A stretch of DNA of 64,000 nt. Source: Planococcus versutus (GTDB lineage: Bacteria > Bacillota > Bacilli > Bacillales_A > Planococcaceae). A program made the position numbers and the translations under genes. Shown here piece after piece: positions 24,266-32,441 of the stretch. The notes beneath the pieces are model-generated. The model was not told where the DNA came from. It made no database searches and saw only the letters and a program-made list of their open reading frames with translations. Positions within the stretch are counted from its first letter, which is position 1. Every line of letters begins with the position of its first letter. Where the stretch lies: assembly GCF_001186155.3 (NCBI RefSeq), contig NZ_CP016540.2, positions 2,396,001 to 2,460,000 on the forward strand. Direction: 5' to 3'.

Positions 24266-25024
24266 ATGTGCTTAGTCAATTTACAATTTCGCCAACACCC
24301 TACTTATAAAATGGTTATTGCCGCAAATCGCGATGAGTTTTATAGTCGCCCTGCTGCAGCTGCTGAATTTTGGAAAGATGAACCTACTGTATTAGCGGGT
24401 CGTGACTTAACACAAATGGGCACTTGGCTAGGCGTGACTAAAAAAGGACGCATTGCCGCATTAACAAACTTTCGAGATGCTACTAATTTAGAAACAGCAC
24501 AACTTTCTAGAGGAGCTGTTGTTAAAAACTTTTTAACTTCTACAAAATCTCCTGAAGAATATATAAAATCAATCGATCCTGATTTATATGCGGGATTTAA
24601 CCTGATAATTGGTGATTCAACGAAACTCATTTACTACAACAATATCCAAAACGAATCCTACGAAATCCCTCCAGGCATACATGGGCTTAGCAACCACTTT
24701 TTGAATACGCCGTGGCCAAAAGTAATTAAAGGAAAAGAAAAACTGGCTCTTTATATGGCACAGACAGAAAAAGTAGATGTAGAAGAAATTTTCTCAATCT
24801 TGTCAAATACTGATTATGCTCCTGATTCTCATCTTCCGGATACAGGAGTTGGGTTAGATTTGGAAAGAATGTTGTCTCCTATGTTTATCAAAACACCTGA
24901 TTACGGTACTCGTTCTGCAACTGTCGTTTTAATTTCTCACGACAATACACTTACTTTTGCTGAGCGCAATTTTGAAAACGGACTTTTCAAAGAAGATAAA
25001 GTGTTTACATTTAAGATTGACTAA
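24266..25024 (+). CDS. NRDE (TANGO2) family protein
   Basis: A 252-residue protein of the NRDE/TANGO2 (DUF833) family, named after the ANRDE motif seen here as VIAANRDEFYSRP. Other marks are GRDLTQMGTWLGV and LTNFRD. The protein starts MCLVNL, so removal of Met would expose Cys2, matching the N-terminal-nucleophile-like fold proposed for the family. Bacterial members have no firmly settled function. ATG 24266 follows AAAAAGGGGATTCT; an upstream in-frame start reaches almost to the transposon end and lacks a ribosome binding site. Confidence 0.9.
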   Translation: MCLVNLQFRQHPTYKMVIAANRDEFYSRPAAAAEFWKDEPTVLAGRDLTQMGTWLGVTKKGRIAALTNFRDATNLETAQLSRGAVVKNFLTSTKSPEEYIKSIDPDLYAGFNLIIGDSTKLIYYNNIQNESYEIPPGIHGLSNHFLNTPWPKVIKGKEKLALYMAQTEKVDVEEIFSILSNTDYAPDSHLPDTGVGLDLERMLSPMFIKTPDYGTRSATVVLISHDNTLTFAERNFENGLFKEDKVFTFKID

Positions 25025-25101
25025 TCTTTTTAATTAGTTGTGTTAAAAAAGGACTGCCAATAGGATTCAAGGGGTATAGAAAAACAAGGAGTTGAACTTG
25101 T

Positions 25102-25974
25102 ATGAGATTAGGCTATGCCTGCATGAATACCGAACTAAAAACAGTTTTTAGAACTTTGCGTGTAGCAACTGCAGAAATTGAAGGCATTGAAAAGATAAAA
25201 GAACTAACCTTAAAAAACTTTCAAACGACGCTTGACGTCATCCAGTGGAATTTAGCACATGACATTTATTTTTATCGCGCGTCTAGTTCTATCGTTCCGC
25301 TTTCAACACATCCCATAAACGACTGGATTTGGTGGGAAGACCCAGATGTACTCGCCATAACAAAAGAAATACGCTCTTTTGTCGAAAAGCACGCAATGCG
25401 AATATCCGTTCACCCAGGTCAATATACAGTCATCAATTCACCCAAACCTGACGTTGTTCGAAAGTCGATTGAAGACCTTGAATACCATGATAAGTTAATT
25501 CAATTGCTAAGCGGCACAGACATTATTCTTCATACTGGAGGTGCATATGGCGATAAAGATACTGCAAAGCAAAGATTTGCTGAAGTTTACTTACAGCTAT
25601 CTCCTAGTATCCGCCAACGACTTCGTTTAGAAAATGATGACAAAACGTACACAGTCAGAGATGTTTTAGCTGTCCATCAACTATGTGGCGTTCCGATTTG
25701 CTTTGATATTCATCACCACAATTGCAATAATGATGGTGAGCCGGTGGACTTTGCTGAAATCCTTAAAACTTGGAAAGGATTTGGAACACCGAAAGTCCAT
25801 ATTAGTACAGGAAAAGAAGGTTTTACCGACCTTCGTCATCATAATTTGGTTTCTGAAATAGATTTTCAAGAACTGTTGCTCGTATTAAAAGGAATTGATG
25901 TTGATGTTATGTTTGAAGCCAAACTAAAAGAACAATCTGTTCTTCCGTTTGTTCACCAATTAATAAACAAATAA
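25102..25974 (+). CDS. uvsE: UV damage endonuclease UvsE
   Basis: A 290-residue TIM-barrel endonuclease that nicks DNA 5' to UV photoproducts and starts an alternative excision repair. It begins RLGYACMNTEL as the family does and has SVHPGQYTVINSP, ILHTGGAYGDK, LRLENDD and CFDIHHHNC, which carry the His, Glu and Asp metal ligands. Length fits the family. ATG follows CAAGGAGTTGAACTTGT. It ends in its own terminator and forms a single-gene or NRDE-linked unit. Confidence 0.93.
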   Translation: MRLGYACMNTELKTVFRTLRVATAEIEGIEKIKELTLKNFQTTLDVIQWNLAHDIYFYRASSSIVPLSTHPINDWIWWEDPDVLAITKEIRSFVEKHAMRISVHPGQYTVINSPKPDVVRKSIEDLEYHDKLIQLLSGTDIILHTGGAYGDKDTAKQRFAEVYLQLSPSIRQRLRLENDDKTYTVRDVLAVHQLCGVPICFDIHHHNCNNDGEPVDFAEILKTWKGFGTPKVHISTGKEGFTDLRHHNLVSEIDFQELLLVLKGIDVDVMFEAKLKEQSVLPFVHQLINK

Positions 25975-26017
25975 CTAAACCAGCAACCTCTAAAGAGAGG
26001 TTGCTGGTTTAGTTTTA
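25974..26017 (+). terminator. Terminator of uvsE
   Basis: An 18-bp perfect stem (ACTAAACCAGCAACCTCT and its complement) with loop AAA, followed by TTT. A second, slightly damaged copy occurs at 26423-26462. Confidence 0.9.
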
Positions 26018-26379
26018 GCTTGTAGACAAAAGAATATTCATAATAGTTATAGTTATTTTATCGTATTCGGGCTAGATCTTGCGCTCCAGACGGATGCTTT
26101 CAGCGGACGAAGCTAGCGCAGCGATGCAGGAGCACCTCTCTCCCTGTCGCCACCTTGACGCTCTGGATGCTGAAGTGGCCTGAACACCTTGCATATTGAG
26201 CTCTTTTTAATGGAACCAAACTAGCAGACTGCTTATTTCGATTAAAGCTGCACGTTTCCAACCAGTCCGGCCACGAAGACTCCCGTGGGACAGCGAAAGC
26301 TGAAGACCTCGCAGGCACGTCAGTGACGAGGAGGCTGAAGCTGAGCCCACCGGAAAGCGAAGTGGGCGGACCGGTTGGA
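26018..26379. repeat. Composite intergenic repeat, copy B
   Basis: This begins with GCTTGTAGACAAAAGAATA (26018-26036), shared with copy A, then a GC-rich palindromic block (about 26068-26165: TTGCGCTCCAGACGG ... CTTGACGCTCTGG) and the core at 26256-26379. The core starts TTTCCAACCAGTCCGGCCAC and ends GTGGGCGGACCGGTTGG, so the ends pair. Two GCTGAAG repeats at 26299-26305 and 26334-26340 bracket the 35 bp missing from copy A. No gene is credible between 25975 and 26550. Confidence 0.8.
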
Positions 26380-26422
26380 TTTTTACACGGTTATTCCTTT
26401 TTAGGATACTTTCTACAGTCTG

Positions 26423-26462
26423 AACTAAACCAGCACTCTAAAGAGAGGTTGCTGGTTTAGTT
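26423..26462 (+). repeat. Duplicated uvsE terminator beyond the intergenic repeat
   Basis: AACTAAACCAGCA..CTCTAAAGAG and GGTTGCTGGTTTAGTT repeat the uvsE terminator with a 2-base loss in the left arm only. Repeat copy B thus sits between two copies of the same terminator. Confidence 0.8.
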
Positions 26463-26550
26463 GGTTGTAGTTGCTTCAGAAATCTCACCGTTCAGTTAAC
26501 CAACAATGCGATACGCGACTATCATACCGATTCCACTCAATTATCACCTA

Positions 26551-27081
26551 CTATATTTCCTCGTACGATTCTATTGAACGGTTAGCAGTATTCACATCAT
26601 ACGTTTGGAAAGGATGCGGAGTTATGTGTCTCAACTTTTTCAATAATCGTTCACGTCGCTTTTTCATTCCAGCAAGTGATATGTTTTCATGCTTAGCTAG
26701 TTCAGTCAATGTGCAACCTTGCACATAAAGAGCTTCTAGTAATTGTTTTTCTTGTACCGTCAATCGGCACATGTGCAACCATTCAGGCAAGCTGTCATTG
26801 AGTTCTTCAGCGAACTTTTCTTGTACGTCGTACTCTTTAGGAATTAACTGTTCATTTCTTTTGGTTTCTCTTTTTAACTCATCAAGCATGGCTCCTCGAA
26901 TACTTTGGTAGGCAAACGGCGTAAAATTCCCTTTCTCGTCTTCAAAGCGTTGCCATGCCTGCCATAAAGCAATATTGCCTGTTTGACGAAAAGCATCAAA
27001 ATCACGATATATATGGAGCTTTCGAATAAGTGCCGAAATCATAGGTGCATATTGAATCGCTACATCTTCAAAATTTTTCAT
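26551..27081 (-). CDS. Sigma-70-family RNA polymerase sigma factor
   Basis: A 176-residue alternative sigma factor. Region 2 is seen in DFDAFRQTGNIALWQAWQRF and FTPFAYQSIRGAMLDELKRE; region 4 in LTVQEKQLLEALYVQGCTLTELAKHENISLAGMKKR, a helix-turn-helix. Its size suits ECF-like, SigO-like or SigH-like competence factors; I cannot name the subgroup. No anti-sigma gene adjoins. ATG 27081 follows AGAAGGAAACACTC; the longer frame upstream has no start signal. Confidence 0.85.
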   Translation of the reverse strand: MKNFEDVAIQYAPMISALIRKLHIYRDFDAFRQTGNIALWQAWQRFEDEKGNFTPFAYQSIRGAMLDELKRETKRNEQLIPKEYDVQEKFAEELNDSLPEWLHMCRLTVQEKQLLEALYVQGCTLTELAKHENISLAGMKKRRERLLKKLRHITPHPFQTYDVNTANRSIESYEEI

Positions 27082-27319
27082 GAGTGTTTCCTTCTGAACG
27101 TTCGTGGATTCCCGGGTACATTCAGAATAAGAGAAAAAATTAAGTAGAGCCACTGGACCATTATGCAGTTTGCCTTCATGAAAAATTTTGTTTCAAAGAG
27201 CTAAATAAATTGCATTCGGCACAATATAATCTGAATAATGTATATTCTCCAAAAAATACTGTCGTATAAAGTTGAAGGTGGTAAAATTTTTATGTGATGA
27301 GAAAGGAGAGCTTTTACTA

Positions 27320-27430
27320 GTGAAGGGTTGCGAAAAGAATTTACTTGATCGATCGGTGTTGTTTGTAGAAAATTTTTTGAAAAAGACAAGAAATCCATAT
27401 ATTGATTGGAATTCTGCAAAAGCAACGTAG
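27320..27430 (+). CDS. Possible small 36-residue ORF
   Basis: GTG 27320 to TAG 27428-27430, with AAAGGAG eleven bases upstream. The peptide starts MKGCEKNLLDRSVLFVENF and is mixed charged. An ATG-started 7-codon frame overlaps the ribosome binding site. It may be a genuine small protein, but nothing beyond the start signal supports it. Confidence 0.3.
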   Translation: MKGCEKNLLDRSVLFVENFLKKTRNPYIDWNSAKAT

Positions 27431-27497
27431 TCGCATGTATGAAATGATTTACTACTATTCCAACGTTTGTGAAAAAAATAAGTCTTAACGGCAAACC

Positions 27498-27549
27498 AAA
27501 GACACCTCTTTGTGCATTGGAAACATCCAGTGCACAAAGAGATGTCTTT
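27498..27549. terminator. Long hairpin, probable terminator of the GyrI-like gene
   Basis: Arms 27498-27520 and 27527-27549 pair over 23 positions with two mismatched or wobble positions. It ends six bases before the stop of the minus-strand gene at 27555. Confidence 0.7.
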
Positions 27550-27554
27550 CTTAG

Positions 27555-28073
27555 TTAAGCTGCATCGTCTGGTGTTAGTAGAAACGCAATTTCAATTGCC
27601 CACTTGTTCCAATCAGATGCTTCTTTAGAAATTGGCACAAAAAACTCAAAACGCCCATTCCAAATTTCAGCCTCTCCTTCCCAACGTTTGTCGATATTCA
27701 GCTCTTCTCTCAATGCCCATTGTTCTAGTGCGTTGAGTGACTTTTCTACATCATCGGGGTGACCTTTATGAATTGCAGTAACATAGCAACCTCCTGGTAT
27801 ACAACTGCCTACTACGCGTGCGTCTCCTGTTACCATCCTCATGACTGGTACAGCTACTTCCATTTTGTACTTTTTTTCCAAACCTTCCGCACACCAGTAG
27901 CGAAAAAACGGTCTTCCTGCTGGCTTAATTTCTTTTGTCTTTAACCAATCAACTAACTCTGCTATCAGGCTATTAACGCGATCCTGTTCTGATACAGTTG
28001 CAACTATAGGAATACCGACATAAGGCTGTTCTAATCGCTTTTTAACAATCGGTTCACCAATATGCTTATGCAC
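27555..28073 (-). CDS. GyrI-like small-molecule-binding domain protein
   Basis: A 172-residue protein resembling the effector-binding (GyrI-like/AraC-E_bind) fold: a repeat of beta-alpha-beta units with paired segments RPFFRYW and GGCYVTAIHKGHPDDVEKSLNALEQWA, ending in WNGRFEFFVPI. Such proteins bind drug-like or lipophilic ligands, alone or as sensor parts of regulators. No DNA-binding domain is present. Start codon choice is uncertain: GTG 28073 is well spaced from AAAGGTG, GTG 28085 lies inside that site. Confidence 0.75.
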   Translation of the reverse strand: MHKHIGEPIVKKRLEQPYVGIPIVATVSEQDRVNSLIAELVDWLKTKEIKPAGRPFFRYWCAEGLEKKYKMEVAVPVMRMVTGDARVVGSCIPGGCYVTAIHKGHPDDVEKSLNALEQWALREELNIDKRWEGEAEIWNGRFEFFVPISKEASDWNKWAIEIAFLLTPDDAA

Positions 28074-28223
28074 AATCCAACACACCTTTCTATCTGAAAA
28101 TCGAGTTTACTCTCATATTTATCTATACCCGACTGCATAGACTGCTCAATCACTTTTGAAAAAATGCTGTTTAAACTGACTAATTAAGATCTTCAAACTG
28201 CGACAAAATATGAGGGCTCTAAA

Positions 28224-28252
28224 TTGACTTTCTCTATTTAAAGCGATAATCT
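28224..28252 (+). promoter_or_regulatory. Promoter of the tetR-RND operon
   Basis: TTGACT (28224-28229), 17-bp spacer, TAATCT (28247-28252). The palindromic operator lies just downstream of the expected start. Confidence 0.65.
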
Positions 28253-28269
28253 AGAAAAGTTGACTGATT

Positions 28270-28286
28270 GGTCACTTTAAGTGACC
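28270..28286 (+). promoter_or_regulatory. TetR-type operator
   Basis: GGTCACTT-T-AAGTGACC is a perfect 17-bp palindrome between the promoter and the ribosome binding site of the TetR gene. This indicates autoregulation of the regulator and co-regulation of the exporter. Confidence 0.8.
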
Positions 28287-28307
28287 GTTTGGTTTAGGAG
28301 GGCTTGA

Positions 28308-29126
28308 ATGGACAAAAAAAAAGAAATAATGAAGCAAGCTGTACATCTGTTTTCGATAAGAGGGTTTCACCAAAGCTCTGTACAAGAAATAGTGCATGCT
28401 GCCGAAATTTCTAAGGGGGCTTTTTACAAACATTTTGAATCGAAAGAAAGCCTTTTTATTGAAATTTTAAAGCAACACCACCAAGCAATTATGGCAGAAA
28501 TTTTGAATTCAACATCCAATTTCGATGCTGATAACAAGGATGTTTTCAAACAGAAGTTAGCAATTGAAATCGAGAGAACACTTTCGAATCACGAATTTTT
28601 TATGATGGTGTTTAAAGATTTCACACTTGCTGAAAGCGATCAACTCAAAGCTGTGTTTATAGAATTGAGACAGTCGACCGTGACACTACATAAAACCATT
28701 TTACTAGATACTTATGGATTAGACATTAAGTTATTCTTACCTGATTTAGTGGCCATGCTTGAAGGATTGATGCAGCAATACATTTTTGCGCTAGTCTTTG
28801 AAGAAAAACAAGTGCCCATTCCAAAAATCGTCAATTTTATCACGTCTGCGATTGATGCCGTTGTAGATAATTTAAAAAATATGGAGCCAGTTTTAACCAA
28901 AGCTCGTGCTCAAATTTCAACACGTGAAGAAGCATTCAATCACGTTTATGAAAAAATGAACGCCTCTGAAGAGCACACTGAAAAACTATTGGCTTCACTC
29001 GATTTGTTAAAAAAGGAAATTGCAAAAAAAGATGCAGAAGCATTTTTAATCGAAGCTTTACTCGTTTACATGAAACAGTTTCCTTCTATTAAAAATGAAG
29101 TCATTTATCTTGAGAAATTTATTTAA
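28308..29126 (+). CDS. TetR/AcrR-family transcriptional regulator
   Basis: A 272-residue regulator, longer than the usual ~200. The N-terminal helix-turn-helix is clear (SSVQEIVHAAEISKGAFYKHF near residues 23-43). The long helical C-terminus (about 190-272) is an extension that resembles the YerO-type regulators. The exporter gene begins 18 bases downstream, so both form one operon. The palindrome at 28270-28286 is the likely binding site. ATG follows TTAGGAGGGCTTGA. Confidence 0.9.
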   Translation: MDKKKEIMKQAVHLFSIRGFHQSSVQEIVHAAEISKGAFYKHFESKESLFIEILKQHHQAIMAEILNSTSNFDADNKDVFKQKLAIEIERTLSNHEFFMMVFKDFTLAESDQLKAVFIELRQSTVTLHKTILLDTYGLDIKLFLPDLVAMLEGLMQQYIFALVFEEKQVPIPKIVNFITSAIDAVVDNLKNMEPVLTKARAQISTREEAFNHVYEKMNASEEHTEKLLASLDLLKKEIAKKDAEAFLIEALLVYMKQFPSIKNEVIYLEKFI

Positions 29127-29144
29127 TACAAAGGAGACAAAAAC

Positions 29145-32100
29145 GTGAAAAAAATGATTGATTTTTCATTAAACAATAAGTTTGCAATTTGGATTTTAAC
29201 AGTAATGGTTGTGGTTGCAGGTCTTTACGCAGGCTTAACAATGAAACAAGAATCTATTCCAAGCATTACATTACCAGCTGTAACCGTAGTTACTACTTAT
29301 CCCGGGGCAGCACCAGATGAAATTATGGACGAAGTGACCATTCCAATGGAACAACGCATTCAAAATATGAATGGCGTTGAACTGACGACTTCTACCTCGA
29401 TGGCAAATGCTTCTACGATTCAAGTTCAATATGATTTTGAAGTCGATATGGACGAAGCAACAAGAGAATTAGAAGATGCTTTATCCCAAGTTACCATTCC
29501 TGAGGCAGCAAACGAACCTCAAGTTTCGCGTCTTAGTTTAGATGCTTTTCCTGTTCTATCTCTAAGCGTTAGTGACCCTGATAGTACATTAGAAGAACTT
29601 ACTGCGAATGTTGAAAAAAACGTGATCCCTGCTCTTGAAGGTGTCACAGGTTTATCGGATGCACAAGTTTCTGGACAGCGTGTACAAAAAGTAACGATGA
29701 AATTTAATAACAAAGCGTTAGCCCAATATGGATTAACAGAAGAAACCATCCAACAAATTATCCAAGGCTCGAATTTAACGTTTCCTTTAGGATTAACAAA
29801 CTTTGATGGAGAACTAAAAAACTTAGTTATTGACGGCGACGTCACCACTGTTGATGATTTGAAAAACCTACAAATTCCGGCCGTTCCTCAAGCTGTACCA
29901 GCTGAACCAGGCGCTACGCAAGGTCAAGGAGCACCAGCAGATGCAGAAAACAGCGCTCAAGCACAACCACCTGCAGCTGCACCAACTGCAATTCCAACTG
30001 TCGCATTAAGCGACCTGGCTGAAATTGAAGTTGTTAGTAAAGCGGAATCGATTTCACGCACAAACGGTGAAGAGTCGATCGGAATTTCGATTGTTAAATC
30101 ACCAGATGCAAACACTGTTGAAGTTGTAAACGGTGTGAAAGAAATTGTAAAAGATATGGAAGATGAATACGGTTTGACTGTAGCATCTACATTTGACCAA
30201 GGCGAGCCGATTGAACAATCGGTAGAAACCATGCTCAGCAAAGCGTTGTTCGGTATTTTATTTGCTGTAGTTATTATTTTGCTATTCTTACGCAGCTTTA
30301 AAACCACGTTGATTTCGATCATCTCGATTCCGTTATCATTATTAATGGCGATTTTCTTGTTAAATCAATTGGATATTACGCTAAATATTATGACACTTGG
30401 TGCTTTAACTGTCGCGATTGGTCGTGTGATTGATGACTCGATTGTTGTGATTGAAAACATCTATCGGCGCATGGCTTTGCCTGATGAAAAATTACGCGGC
30501 AAAGACTTGATTCGCGAAGCAACGCTTCAAATGTTCTTACCGATTTTTTCATCTACTATTGTAACCATTGCCGTATTCTTACCGCTTGCACTCGTTAGCG
30601 GACAAATCGGCGAATTATTCTTACCTTTTGCTTTAGCAGTTGTCTTTGCACTTTCAGCTTCGTTACTCGTAGCTGTAACCATCGTTCCCATGATGGCGCA
30701 TTTGATGTACCGCAAGCAATTAAACAAGATGGACTTGCCTAAATCTACACAAAAAGAGCATAAGCCGGGCAAAATGGCGACAAGTTACAAACGAATATTA
30801 GAATGGGCATTAAACCATAAACTCATCACGTTTGGTGGGGCATCTATCGTTCTTGTAGCCAGTTTATTCTTAATACCGGTAATTGGCGTTAGCTTCTTGC
30901 CTGAAGATGAACAGAAAATGGTCATGGCAACGTACAGTCCAGAACCTGGTCAAACACGCGAAGATGTGGAAGCCATTGCATCGAATGCAGAACAAGCTAT
31001 TGATGGCCGTGATGGAGTCACATCATACCAGTACTCACTGGGTGGAGGAAATCCCTTGACCGCAATGGGCGGAGGCGGAGATAATTCCGCATTGTTCTAC
31101 ATTGAATACGACGATGAATTTGATGCATTTAGCGATGAAAGCAACAAGTTAATCGAAGAGTTAAATAGCTCTACTGAATCTGGCGAATGGGCAAGTTTAG
31201 ACTTTGCCGCAATGGGTGCAAGCGGTCTAGAATTATTCGTTTACGGAGATAATATAGAAGACATTCAATCTGCAATCGATCAAATTCAACCAATCATGGA
31301 AGACCATGGTGAGTTGGAAAACACTGAATCTAGCCTGACTGATGCTTACGACCAATATACATTAGTCGCAAATCAGCAAAGCTTGAGCGAAAGTGGTTTG
31401 ACCGCAGCTCAAATCGGCATGGCGCTGAGCAGCGTCGGCGAAGCGCCTGTTTTAACAACAGTCAAATATGAAGACAAAAATATTGACGTGTACATTGAAA
31501 CAGAAGAAACCGAATACGCAGGAATTGATGACGTAACAGCTGTAGAAATCCCAACAGCACTTGGAACAACGGTAACTGTCGGGGAAGTAATGACAGTAGA
31601 AGAAGGCAAATCGCCTGATACCATCAATCGTAGAGACGGCCAAATGTTTGCTTCGCTAACTGCAGATGTTGTTGGCAACAATGCAGCTGAAATCACTACT
31701 GAAATTGATAAAAAAATAGCAAACCTTGATTTGCCAGCAGGTGTAACAACAGATCAAGGCGGTGTTACTGAACAAATCAATGAATCATTCACACAGCTTG
31801 GCTTAGCCATGCTTGCAGCGATTGCCATCGTGTACTTCGTACTGGTTGTCACATTCGGTGGTGCACTCGCTCCGTTCTCTATTTTGTTCTCGCTACCATT
31901 TACGGTTATTGGTGTACTAGTGGCATTATGGATTACAGGAGAAGCCTTGAGTGTCAACGCGTTGATCGGTGTATTGATGTTGATTGGTATCGTTGTGACA
32001 AATGCCATCGTGTTAATTGACCGTGTTATCCACATGGAAAAGGCTGGTTTAACTACACGCGAAGCGCTTCTCGAAGGTGGCGTGACACGTCTACGCCCAA

Positions 32101-32300
32101 TCTTAATGACAGCACTCGCAACAATCGGTGCATTAATTCCACTTGCGATTGGAGCAGAAGGTGGAGGCGGCGGATTAATTTCACAAGGTCTCGGTATTAC
32201 CGTGATCGGTGGATTAATCAGTTCTACTTTGCTCACATTGGTCATTGTACCTATTGTTTATGAAGTAGTCGCGAAATTCCGTAAAAAACAACGAAACTAA
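29145..32300 (+). CDS. RND-family efflux transporter (AcrB/SwrC-like)
   Basis: A 1051-residue proton-driven exporter with the RND plan: one N-terminal helix, a large outer loop, six helices, a second large loop, and five or six closing helices. Marks are KQESIPSITLPAVTVVT, TYPGAAPDEI, LGALTVAIGRVIDDSIVVIEN in TM4 and ALIGVLMLIGIVVTNAIVL. A proline-alanine-rich insert (QAQPPAAAPTA near 270-282) is unusual. Gram-positive RND proteins such as SwrC (YerP) work without outer-membrane partners and export lipopeptides or toxic lipids; the substrate here is inferred. It follows the TetR gene in one operon. Confidence 0.9.
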   Translation: MKKMIDFSLNNKFAIWILTVMVVVAGLYAGLTMKQESIPSITLPAVTVVTTYPGAAPDEIMDEVTIPMEQRIQNMNGVELTTSTSMANASTIQVQYDFEVDMDEATRELEDALSQVTIPEAANEPQVSRLSLDAFPVLSLSVSDPDSTLEELTANVEKNVIPALEGVTGLSDAQVSGQRVQKVTMKFNNKALAQYGLTEETIQQIIQGSNLTFPLGLTNFDGELKNLVIDGDVTTVDDLKNLQIPAVPQAVPAEPGATQGQGAPADAENSAQAQPPAAAPTAIPTVALSDLAEIEVVSKAESISRTNGEESIGISIVKSPDANTVEVVNGVKEIVKDMEDEYGLTVASTFDQGEPIEQSVETMLSKALFGILFAVVIILLFLRSFKTTLISIISIPLSLLMAIFLLNQLDITLNIMTLGALTVAIGRVIDDSIVVIENIYRRMALPDEKLRGKDLIREATLQMFLPIFSSTIVTIAVFLPLALVSGQIGELFLPFALAVVFALSASLLVAVTIVPMMAHLMYRKQLNKMDLPKSTQKEHKPGKMATSYKRILEWALNHKLITFGGASIVLVASLFLIPVIGVSFLPEDEQKMVMATYSPEPGQTREDVEAIASNAEQAIDGRDGVTSYQYSLGGGNPLTAMGGGGDNSALFYIEYDDEFDAFSDESNKLIEELNSSTESGEWASLDFAAMGASGLELFVYGDNIEDIQSAIDQIQPIMEDHGELENTESSLTDAYDQYTLVANQQSLSESGLTAAQIGMALSSVGEAPVLTTVKYEDKNIDVYIETEETEYAGIDDVTAVEIPTALGTTVTVGEVMTVEEGKSPDTINRRDGQMFASLTADVVGNNAAEITTEIDKKIANLDLPAGVTTDQGGVTEQINESFTQLGLAMLAAIAIVYFVLVVTFGGALAPFSILFSLPFTVIGVLVALWITGEALSVNALIGVLMLIGIVVTNAIVLIDRVIHMEKAGLTTREALLEGGVTRLRPILMTALATIGALIPLAIGAEGGGGGLISQGLGITVIGGLISSTLLTLVIVPIVYEVVAKFRKKQRN

Positions 32301-32302
32301 AT

Positions 32303-32340
32303 AAAAAACAGGCAACTCACATACGAGTTGCCTGTTTTTT
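32303..32340 (+). terminator. Terminator of the tetR-RND operon
   Basis: AAAAAACAGGCAACTC pairs with GAGTTGCCTGTTTTTT around a 6-base loop. Confidence 0.9.
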
Positions 32341-32403
32341 TATCTACTATTTGCTGAACCGCGCTTCGATGGACACATTTCTAAGAAAGCTAGACCGCAT
32401 AAC

Positions 32404-32441
32404 AAAACCTGTAGAAATCCTAGAGGATTTCTACAGGTTTT
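32404..32441 (-). terminator. Terminator overlapping the tagH stop codon
   Basis: A 17-bp perfect stem (32404-32420 and 32425-32441) with loop TAGA. The last six codons of tagH form the 5' arm and the stop codon (32420-32422) sits at the loop. Confidence 0.85.

Larger units (their letters stand above)
27082..27554. other. Intergenic stretch with one possible 36-residue ORF
   Basis: 473 bp between the sigma factor and GyrI-like genes. Apart from the small ORF at 27320-27430 and the hairpin at 27498-27549 I see nothing in it. Overlapping minus-strand frames here have poor composition and no start signals. Confidence 0.5.

Noticed and set aside
27193..27537. Two overlapping minus-strand open frames of about 100 codons between the sigma factor and GyrI-like genes
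   Set aside because: They run through a 23-bp terminator hairpin, have no ribosome binding site and odd Phe/Cys-rich composition.
31754..32245. 163-codon open frame antisense to the RND exporter gene
   Set aside because: Shadow of a well-supported gene; no start signal or domain.
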